This document shows positions 7,220 to 12,846 of a stretch of 12,846 bases of DNA, in pieces. The DNA lies in assembly GCA_937989795.1 (NCBI GenBank), contig CALKBB010000323.1, positions 1 through 12,846 of the forward strand, in the 5' to 3' direction. The DNA is from an uncultured Collinsella sp. (GTDB lineage: Bacteria > Actinomycetota > Coriobacteriia > Coriobacteriales > Coriobacteriaceae). A model generated the notes under the pieces. The model was not told the DNA's origin. It worked only from the letters and a program-made list of their open reading frames with translations, and searched no databases. Within the stretch, counting starts at the first letter, position 1; each line of letters starts with the position of its first letter. A program made the translations under genes and the position numbers.

Positions 7220-7253
7220 AAGACCCGAGCGACATCGTTGCCGCCCGGGTCTT
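7220..7253 (-). other. Stem-loop between binding-protein and permease genes (likely expression divider)
   Basis: A 12-bp stem from AAGACCCGGGCG and CGCTCGGGTCTT with one G:U pair and a 10-base loop. The transcribed strand continues GTAATGAG, so no U-tract follows and full termination is unlikely. Stem-loops after binding-protein genes are known in ABC operons to protect the upstream message, giving more binding protein than membrane subunits; that role is inferred here from position. Confidence 0.6.
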
Positions 7254-7313
7254 TGTTTCAACTATGAGGACGTTGCCTTACGACCGACGCCCCACATATG
7301 ACTCAAACGAGTC

Positions 7314-8927
7314 TTAGGCCTTGACGGTCGCGACGCCCCTGAAGGACATGCTCGTCGTGCCGATGCCCTTGAAGCCATCGAGGGCCTCGCCGTTGGGCGC
7401 GGTGGACGGATCGTCCCAGGAAGCGGAGACGGTCTTGACGTGGACAACGGGGTACAGAACGGCGTTGTCGGCGATGATGTCGAAGCACTCGTTCCACTTC
7501 TTCTGCTGCTCGTCGCCCTCGGCAGCAAGAGCCTCGTCCATGAGACCGTGAAGCTTCTGCCACTCAGCGGACTCCTTCCACGGGCAACGGGTCTGCATCC
7601 AGACGTTGTCGCCGTACCACCAGTTGAGCAGCAGGTCGGGGTCAGCGCCGAAGCAGGAAGGATCGCCAGGGGCAAGGAGGATATCGTAGGCCTCGCCGCC
7701 GTCGATGGCAGCGTAGGTGGCCGGCGAGGTATCGGTCTGGATGGTCACCTCAAAGCCGAGAGCGTCGAGGTCGTTCTTGACCTGGGCGGCCATGCCCTTG
7801 ATCTGCTCGTTGTCGGTGGTGCGCAGGGTGATGGCACCCGGGGTGATGCCGGACTCCTCGATGAGCTTCTTGGCCTTCTTGGCGTCGGTCTTGTACACCG
7901 TGGAAGCCTCATGATAATTGGTGAAGCTCTTGGGCAGGTAGCAGCTGGCAGCGGTGGCAAGGCCGGCGAAGGTGTTGCTGACCATCTTCTCGGTGTCGAG
8001 CGCATACATGACAGCCTGACGGACCTTGACGTTGTTCCAAGGCTCCTTGGCGACGTTGAACATGATGAAGCGGGTGCCGAAACCCTGAACGTTATCGATC
8101 TTGCAGCCGGCGCTCTCGAGCTGGTCGACGGCGTCAGCGGTAACGAGCTCCATAACGAGCGTGGAGCCCTCCTGCTGAGCGGTAACGCGAGCGGTGGGGT
8201 CGGTCAGGATGCTGTACTGGATCTTCTTATCCTCGGCAGCATACTCACCGTTGTACTCGGGGTTGGGAACCAGGGTGATCTCGGTATCGGAGATAGAGTC
8301 GTACATCCAGGGGCCGGAGCCGATCGGCTGCTTGGCGCGATCCTCCTCGGTCTGGGTGGCCGGGGGAACGCGGATGATGGCAAGACGATCCTTGAGCAGA
8401 GAGAAGTTAGGGACCTTGGTCTTGACCGTCACGGTGCTGGCGTCCTTAGCCTCGATGGACTCGAAGGGCTGGAAGAACGGAGCATAGGTAGCGGAAGCGG
8501 CGCAAGCGGTGTAGGAGGCAACGACATCGTCAGCGGTGACCTCGGTGCCATCGGAGAACTTGGCGCCCTTGCGGATGGTAACCTCGAAAGTGGTGTCGTC
8601 CACAGACTTGGGGTCGTCGGTGGCGAGCTCGTTGAAGGTGCTGTAGTCGTGGTAATCGATGCCGTAGAGACCCTCGACGACGTGCCAGTTAGCACCCAGG
8701 CCCACAGCGGAGCCGGTGCTGGCGGGGTCGAAGCTGGACGGAGCGTAAGCGGAACCAGCGGTGATCACGCCGCCGCCACGGTTGGCGGAATCGGTGGAAC
8801 CGGAAGCGGAACCCTCGTCGTTGGAGCTGCCACCGCAGCCGGTGAGACCAAGCCCTGCGACAGCAGCGACGCTGCCGGTGAGGCCGAGGAACGAACGCCT
8901 GGACATACCCTTGTTGATGATGGCCAT
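7314..8927 (-). CDS. Tat-exported lipoprotein solute-binding protein, SBP_bac_5 family
   Basis: A 537-residue extracellular substrate-binding lipoprotein of the peptide/opine/nickel family, feeding the importer encoded next. The N-terminus has a twin-arginine motif SRRSFLGL (Arg10, Arg11), a hydrophobic stretch and the lipobox LTGC with lipidated Cys31, then a Ser/Gly/Asp-rich linker. Family signatures include KFSDGTEVTADDVVASY and PIGSGPWMYDS. I chose the ATG at 8927 because AGGAGA sits about four bases upstream; the alternative Met8 is just before the twin arginines. It is the first gene of the operon and follows a 360-bp control region. The SBP_bac_5 fold binds peptides, but also oligosaccharides, nickel and, in SatA-type proteins, sialic acid. 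Sequence alone does not give the ligand; the aldolase, esterase and kinase downstream suggest an acidic or acylated sugar. Confidence 0.94.
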   Translation of the reverse strand: MAIINKGMSRRSFLGLTGSVAAVAGLGLTGCGGSSNDEGSASGSTDSANRGGGVITAGSAYAPSSFDPASTGSAVGLGANWHVVEGLYGIDYHDYSTFNELATDDPKSVDDTTFEVTIRKGAKFSDGTEVTADDVVASYTACAASATYAPFFQPFESIEAKDASTVTVKTKVPNFSLLKDRLAIIRVPPATQTEEDRAKQPIGSGPWMYDSISDTEITLVPNPEYNGEYAAEDKKIQYSILTDPTARVTAQQEGSTLVMELVTADAVDQLESAGCKIDNVQGFGTRFIMFNVAKEPWNNVKVRQAVMYALDTEKMVSNTFAGLATAASCYLPKSFTNYHEASTVYKTDAKKAKKLIEESGITPGAITLRTTDNEQIKGMAAQVKNDLDALGFEVTIQTDTSPATYAAIDGGEAYDILLAPGDPSCFGADPDLLLNWWYGDNVWMQTRCPWKESAEWQKLHGLMDEALAAEGDEQQKKWNECFDIIADNAVLYPVVHVKTVSASWDDPSTAPNGEALDGFKGIGTTSMSFRGVATVKA

Positions 8928-8980
8928 GTCTTCTCCTATCAATAGAGAATCTTACCCGGGAGCACCTAGACTTGCCCCCG

Positions 8981-8991
8981 CGCAACTTGCG
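8981..8991. promoter_or_regulatory. Small palindrome near the inferred start site of the downstream promoter
   Basis: CGCAA-C-TTGCG is an 11-bp palindrome about a central base. It shares the core CAACTTG with the 9019-9031 palindrome, and the centres are 39 bp apart. It would cover the start site predicted from the TATATA box at 8997-9002. Candidate operator; short enough to arise by chance. Confidence 0.35.
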
Positions 8992-8996
8992 GACGA

Positions 8997-9024
8997 TATA
9001 TACCTTACCTACCGACAAACCCAA
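8997..9024 (-). promoter_or_regulatory. Candidate downstream promoter of the transporter operon
   Basis: On the minus strand TTGGGT (9024-9019) is followed after 16 bp by TATATA (9002-8997). This gives a sigma-70-type arrangement and a leader of roughly 60 bases before the binding-protein ATG. The -35 is imperfect. The -35 overlaps the 9019-9031 palindrome. Confidence 0.4.
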
Positions 9025-9031
9025 CTTGGGT
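9019..9031. promoter_or_regulatory. 13-bp palindrome overlapping the downstream -35 box
   Basis: ACCCAA-C-TTGGGT is perfect about its central base. The position over a -35 box and the shared CAACTTG core with a second palindrome suggest a repressor site. The regulator is unknown and no regulator gene lies in the window. Confidence 0.4.
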
Positions 9032-9063
9032 GCTGCGCTCGGCGACCGATACATACATACGCT

Positions 9064-9086
9064 TGAACGGTATTTACTACCGTTCA
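9064..9086. promoter_or_regulatory. Probable operator: 9-bp perfect inverted repeat over the upstream -10 box
   Basis: The arms TGAACGGTA and TACCGTTCA are perfect complements separated by TTTAC, making a 23-bp site. It spans the candidate -10 (9074-9079) and start site of the upstream promoter, the classic place for a repressor. A sugar-responsive helix-turn-helix repressor encoded elsewhere is the likely ligand sensor; the family is not identifiable from the site alone. Confidence 0.6.
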
Positions 9087-9102
9087 CCGAATTCATTGAC
9101 AA
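9074..9102 (-). promoter_or_regulatory. Candidate upstream promoter of the transporter operon
   Basis: On the minus strand TTGTCA (9102-9097, five of six consensus bases) precedes TAGTAA (9079-9074, three of six) by exactly 17 bp. The predicted start is near 9067, giving a leader of about 140 bases. The -10 lies inside the 9064-9086 inverted repeat. Confidence 0.45.
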
Positions 9103-9291
9103 ACGATTCGCCAGACAGTATGTATCGACGAGGTGAGATATCAGTCATCGTCAACCCGCAGGATAGCAGGGTTGTTCACCATGGCTAGTCAAACGTTTTA
9201 GCGTTAATAAAACCCGAAATCGACAGGTAATCGCCGCGAAATAAATGATTGAAAACGGGCCATCATGTATGTCAGTTGTTTAGAAGCACGT

Positions 9292-11238
9292 TTAGTTTTC
9301 GGAACGGTTGGCCGATGCCTGGGCGCGTTCGGCATTCCATGCAACAAGTGCCTCGTGGACCGCTTTGGCGACATCGGCCGGAACGCCTCGAACTTCCGCA
9401 ATCTCCTGCTCGCTTGCCGCGCGCAAACGCTTCATCGAGCCAAAATGGCGCATAATGGCACGTTTTCTGGTGGGTCCCACGCCCGGAACGTCGTCAAGCA
9501 CCGAAACCGTCATAGCCTTATCGCGCAACTCGCGATGGAACGTAATCGCAAATCGGTGGGATTCATCGCGAACCTGCTTGATCAGATAAAGCGAAGCGGA
9601 GCCGGTCGGCAGCACGACGGGGGTCTCGTCCCACGGCACGAAAACTTCCTCATCGGCCTTTGCCAAGCCACAAACTGGTATATCGAGGCCAAGCGCCTCA
9701 AGTTGCTTAATTGCAGCGGTCAATTGCGGTTTGCCGCCATCGACAACGAGCAAATCGGGGCGCGAGCCAAAGCGCTCGTCCGCCATGCGCTCGGGAGCAT
9801 AGCGACGCCCCAGAACCTCGGACATCGACACGAAGTCGTTCGCCTCGTCCAGTTCGGCCTGGATTTTAAAGCGTCGGTACTGACTCTTGTCGGCACGGCC
9901 GTTGGTAAACACCACCATCGACGCAACTGTGAAGGTGCCATGCAGCGTGGAAATATCGAAGCACTCGATACGCATCGGAGGCTCGGGCAGTGCCAGAGCA
10001 CTCTCAAGCTCCAAAAGTGCCTGATTGGTGCGATCGTCGGCATAACCCGTGCGCATCATGTAGCGCATAAGGGCATGACGGGCATTTCTGGATGCCATAT
10101 CGAGTAATCGATGCTTTTCGCCGCGCTGAGGTCTATGGAGATGGCAGGAGCGCTCGCGCTTGGCCGCAAGCCACTCCCCCAGCGCCTCCGCGTCCTCAAG
10201 CTCAACAGAAAGGTTAATCTCAGCTGGAATATCAGCTGTCTCGTCGTAATAGCGCTTAAGAAAACCCGACTGGAGTTCCTCCTCATCGACATCGAGGCCC
10301 TTATCGAGAATAAACTCACAGGTTCGAACCGTTCGGCCCTCGCGCACGACAAAGACGCAGGCAGCCGAGATGGTCTCCTCGCGATAAAAGCCAATGACAT
10401 CGATATCGACACTGGACGGAAATACGACCTGTTGGCGATCATCCAGGCCCCTGATGACATCTAGACGACGCTTGACGCGCGCCGCACGCTCAAAATCGAG
10501 CGCCTCGGCAGCCTCTGCCATCTCGGTCGTGAGCTCGTCGACGACATCCTTGCGATGGCCAGACAAAAAGCGCTCGACGCGCTTAACGTTCTTGGCATAG
10601 TCGGCGGGAGAAATCGCACCGACACACGCTCCCGGCCCTCGGCCGACATGATAGTCAAAGCAAGGCCGTCCGTTTTGCGCGCAAATCATATTGACGATAT
10701 CTTCTTCGCCCTTGTGGGACTCGACAATACGGCGGCATCGACGCCACTCCGCACAAGCCGCCGAGCAGATCGGGATCACCTTGCGCAACGTATCAATGGT
10801 CTCACGCGCCGCGCGGCTGTCGGTATAGGGACCAAAATAACGCGTTCCCGGCTTATGGCGCTCACGCGTATATTTGATAGCTGGGAACAGATCGCTCTTG
10901 GTGATAGCGATAAAGGGATAGCTCTTGTCGTCCTTAAGGTCCACATTAAAGTACGGATGGTACTGGCCGATCAGGTTGCGCTCGAGTACAAGCGCCTCGT
11001 GCTCGGTCTCCACCACGATATAGTCGAAACTCGCCACCAGCTGCATCATAAGTGGAATCTTCTGACGCTCATCTTGCAGCGTTACGTATTGGCGCATGCG
11101 GGCGCGCAGGTTTTTCGCCTTACCCACATAGATGACATCGCCCTTGGCATCTTTCCAAAGGTAACATCCGGGCTGCGTGGGAACGCGCGAAACCTGCTCG
11201 GCGAGTGTTGGAATGTTGTCGTGACCGGCCACGCGCAC
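9292..11238 (-). CDS. uvrC: UvrABC excinuclease subunit C
   Basis: A 648-residue UvrC, which makes both incisions in nucleotide excision repair with UvrA and UvrB. Domains in order: a GIY-YIG nuclease (QPGCYLWKDAKG...VIYVGKAKNLRAR, about 22-47); a UVR helical hairpin that binds UvrB (DELTTEMAEAAEALDFERAA, about 234-253); an RNase H-like nuclease with CFDIS (Asp428), VVDGGKPQ (Asp500) and DESHRFA (His561); and C-terminal helix-hairpin-helix motifs (VPGVGPTRKR and VRGVPADVAKAV). The cysteine segment after the first nuclease is unusual: the normal RPC...GRC...GPC reads RPC...GRG...GAC, with extra cysteines at 162, 168 and 186 in an enlarged insert. The GTG at 11238 directly follows the murJ stop; a second GTG at 11232 has a slightly better-spaced TAGGTG and could be the true start. 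Expression is probably with murJ. Confidence 0.98.
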   Translation of the reverse strand: MRVAGHDNIPTLAEQVSRVPTQPGCYLWKDAKGDVIYVGKAKNLRARMRQYVTLQDERQKIPLMMQLVASFDYIVVETEHEALVLERNLIGQYHPYFNVDLKDDKSYPFIAITKSDLFPAIKYTRERHKPGTRYFGPYTDSRAARETIDTLRKVIPICSAACAEWRRCRRIVESHKGEEDIVNMICAQNGRPCFDYHVGRGPGACVGAISPADYAKNVKRVERFLSGHRKDVVDELTTEMAEAAEALDFERAARVKRRLDVIRGLDDRQQVVFPSSVDIDVIGFYREETISAACVFVVREGRTVRTCEFILDKGLDVDEEELQSGFLKRYYDETADIPAEINLSVELEDAEALGEWLAAKRERSCHLHRPQRGEKHRLLDMASRNARHALMRYMMRTGYADDRTNQALLELESALALPEPPMRIECFDISTLHGTFTVASMVVFTNGRADKSQYRRFKIQAELDEANDFVSMSEVLGRRYAPERMADERFGSRPDLLVVDGGKPQLTAAIKQLEALGLDIPVCGLAKADEEVFVPWDETPVVLPTGSASLYLIKQVRDESHRFAITFHRELRDKAMTVSVLDDVPGVGPTRKRAIMRHFGSMKRLRAASEQEIAEVRGVPADVAKAVHEALVAWNAERAQASANRSEN

Positions 11239-12846
11239 CTACTTGCGACGAAGCAGCGCCGAGACCTCGGGCATCTTAAGGACGACGGCAAGGCCAAAGG
11301 TAACAGCAAGCGAGACGACACCCGCAACGCAAACGTAGCCAAGAGTAATCAGAATCGAGCCGCCGAGCGCGCCGAAAAAGTGCTCAAGCGTCCACATGAC
11401 ACCGGCACCCGCAGCCGCACCCAGGCCTCCAAGCAAAAGGCCAAAGAAGCCGCCATGCAGAATAGATTTGACCTGAAGGCCATGCAGGCGACGGCGCAGC
11501 CACCACAGCGAGCAGCCAACCAAAATCACGTAGTCGACAACATACGAAAGTGCGATCGCAGGCATGCCGTAGCCAAGCACCACGCCAAACAACAGCACCG
11601 AACCGACCTGTCCGATGGTGGAGTAAAGACAATAACGACCGAAGGGCTTCATATCGAGCAAGGCCGAGAAGCTCTTCTGCATAAGCACAACCGCTCCGTA
11701 AAGTGGCAACGAAGGAGCCTGGTAAATAAGGAACTCCGACACCAACGCAACACCAGACTCATCGAACTTGCCAGTGCAGTAGATCATATTGAGCGGGCGG
11801 GCGAAGACGATCAAATACAGTGCAAATGGAATTAGGAAGAAGAGAATCTGAGCAACGCCGTTCGAGATGCCGCTGCGAACGCTATCGTAGTCTTGCTCCT
11901 GAGCATCATGCGAAAGCTCGGTATATAGCGCCGTCGAGAGCGAGACGGCGATTAGAGCATAAGGCAGGGTATACCACAAGCGCGCGTATGCAATGACAGA
12001 AGGTCCGGTCTCGGGCTGCACCACCAGCGCGGCGGCATTGATAATGGAGGTCTGGACAAACGTGCACACCGTGGCGAGCAGCGTCGGGATACCGAGCGCA
12101 ATCGTCTGACGAAGCGCAGGATCCTTAAAGTCGATATGGATATGGGGATGCACGCCGTACTTGCCAAGCGCGGGAATCTGGCAGGCCATCTGGACAAAGA
12201 CGCCGAGGGTCGTGCCAGCCGAAATCAAGATGATGCCTGCATGCTCGCCAAATTGCGCGGACACGGGCGCAAAACCAATAAAGCTGGCGATAACGATCAC
12301 GTTGTTCAAAACGGGGGCGAACGTCGACCAAAAGTAATCGCGATGCGCGTTGAGAACGCCCGAGAACACCGAGCCCAGACCATAAAACAATATCTGGATG
12401 GCAAAGAAACGGAACATGAACGCAGCGGTATCCATGCTGCCGCCGTCACCCGAAAGGAACGATTGCGTCCAAATAAAGCCCGGAGCGAACACGGTACCCA
12501 GCACCGAAATGCCGCCCAGCAGCAAGAGCAGGATGCCAAGCAGGTTGCCCACATATTCATTTGAGGCTTCGCGGCCCTGTTCACGCCTCACGCCCATGTA
12601 CACGGGCAAAAACGCCGTCACGAGCATGCCGCCCATCACGAGTTCGTAGAGCATATTGGGCAGGTTGTTAGCGACCTGATAGGAGGACGAGAGCAGCGAC
12701 ATGCCGATGGCGGCTGCCATGGCCCACGTGCGGATGAAACCGGTGACACGCGACAAAATGGTCAATACGGTCATAAGGCCGGCAGACCGACCAACCGTGG
12801 AGTAGTCGGACGAGCCCATATCGTCTATGTGATCCTGAGATTCCAT
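11239..12846 (-). CDS. murJ: MurJ/MviN-type lipid II flippase (start at window edge)
   Basis: A 535-residue integral membrane protein of the MurJ family, which flips the peptidoglycan precursor lipid II across the cytoplasmic membrane. The first transmembrane helix carries TVLTILSRVTGFIRTWAMA, matching the family's SRxxGFxR pattern with the conserved arginines. The next block, NNLPNMLYELVMGGMLVTAF followed by LPVYM, matches the RLPNLLRRLFAEGAxxxAFVPV segment. Many further hydrophobic helices run to the C-terminus, compatible with the family's 14-helix fold and usual length of 500-550. There is no C-terminal pseudokinase domain of the mycobacterial kind. The reading frame begins with an ATG at the last base of the window, so this may be the real start or an internal methionine; upstream signals cannot be seen. 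It abuts uvrC without a gap. Confidence 0.96.
   Translation of the reverse strand: MESQDHIDDMGSSDYSTVGRSAGLMTVLTILSRVTGFIRTWAMAAAIGMSLLSSSYQVANNLPNMLYELVMGGMLVTAFLPVYMGVRREQGREASNEYVGNLLGILLLLLGGISVLGTVFAPGFIWTQSFLSGDGGSMDTAAFMFRFFAIQILFYGLGSVFSGVLNAHRDYFWSTFAPVLNNVIVIASFIGFAPVSAQFGEHAGIILISAGTTLGVFVQMACQIPALGKYGVHPHIHIDFKDPALRQTIALGIPTLLATVCTFVQTSIINAAALVVQPETGPSVIAYARLWYTLPYALIAVSLSTALYTELSHDAQEQDYDSVRSGISNGVAQILFFLIPFALYLIVFARPLNMIYCTGKFDESGVALVSEFLIYQAPSLPLYGAVVLMQKSFSALLDMKPFGRYCLYSTIGQVGSVLLFGVVLGYGMPAIALSYVVDYVILVGCSLWWLRRRLHGLQVKSILHGGFFGLLLGGLGAAAGAGVMWTLEHFFGALGGSILITLGYVCVAGVVSLAVTFGLAVVLKMPEVSALLRRK

Larger units (their letters stand above)
9047..9127. repeat. 10-bp inverted repeat bracketing the upstream promoter
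   Basis: CGATACATAC (9047-9056) and GTATGTATCG (9118-9127) are perfect inverted copies 61 bp apart, on either side of the promoter and its 23-bp operator. They could be paired regulator sites for looping; part of one arm is the low-complexity tract ACATACATAC, which raises the chance of coincidence. Confidence 0.35.
8928..9291. other. Non-coding control region between uvrC and the binding-protein gene
   Basis: These 364 bases hold no credible gene on either strand; the small frames crossing it lack ribosome sites and family resemblance. It is AT-richer than its surroundings, notably 9180-9300. The part next to the binding-protein gene carries the candidate promoters, the inverted repeats listed separately, and the ribosome site. 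The uvrC-proximal part (about 9130-9291) shows only a weak bulged hairpin (9152-9174, CAACCC with GGGTTG) and no convincing Rho-independent terminator, so how the murJ-uvrC transcript ends is not clear. Confidence 0.75.

Noticed and set aside
7220..7253. Rho-independent terminator ending the binding-protein transcript
   Set aside because: The stem is strong, but no U-tract follows on the transcribed strand and the next genes belong to the same transporter. I list it as a stem-loop instead. The T-richer side faces the plus strand, where no gene needs it.
9130..9291. Terminator for the murJ-uvrC transcript
   Set aside because: Only a short bulged hairpin (9152-9174) without a U-run was found, so the evidence is too weak to annotate.
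1..12846. Mobile elements, CRISPR arrays, tRNA or prophage genes
   Set aside because: No transposase, integrase, direct-repeat array, tRNA cloverleaf or terminal inverted repeat was seen on either strand.

Overview
The window looks like chromosomal DNA from a high-GC Gram-positive bacterium of the Actinomycetota, most likely a gut Coriobacteriia such as Collinsella. The reasons are GC-rich codon use, strong avoidance of TTA/CTA/TCA codons, GTG starts, a twin-arginine lipoprotein binding protein, and the overall protein flavour. The genus is an inference. Every gene I can support lies on the minus strand, so transcription runs from high to low coordinates. I see no tRNA, rRNA, CRISPR array, insertion sequence or phage gene.

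Right part (9292-12846): two housekeeping genes. murJ (lipid II flippase; its first codon sits exactly on the window edge) is followed with no gap by uvrC (excision nuclease subunit). The UvrC has an altered cysteine motif where the family normally binds an iron-sulfur cluster.

Middle (8928-9291): about 360 bp without a gene. It holds the likely control region of the catabolic operon: two candidate promoters, a perfect inverted repeat over the -10 of the upstream one, two small palindromes sharing the core CAACTTG around the downstream one, and a 10-bp inverted repeat that brackets the upstream one.

Left part (1-8927): one probable operon of eight genes, in transcription order: a Tat-type lipoprotein solute-binding protein of the peptide/opine/nickel (SBP_bac_5) family; a DppB-type permease; a DppC-type permease fused in one polypeptide to a DppD-type ATPase; a short DppF-type ATPase; an AXE1/cephalosporin-C-deacetylase-type acetyl esterase; a second, shorter esterase-like protein whose nucleophile serine is glycine; a class I aldolase of the N-acetylneuraminate lyase/dihydrodipicolinate synthase family; and a ROK-family sugar kinase cut by the window edge. 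Several junctions carry short stem-loops without U-tracts.

Working model (inference): the ABC importer brings in an acylated sugar acid, the esterase removes O-acetyl groups, the aldolase splits the sugar acid, and the ROK kinase phosphorylates the released sugar. The best fit is sialic acid (transporter, O-acetylesterase, NanA, NanK), because peptide-family ABC importers of the SatABCD type and AXE1-type esterases in nan loci are known from other bacteria. The aldolase pocket differs from E. coli NanA, so another 2-keto-3-deoxy sugar acid remains possible. The most unusual items are the probable pseudo-esterase coupled to its active paralogue, the permease-ATPase fusion, and the UvrC cysteine change.
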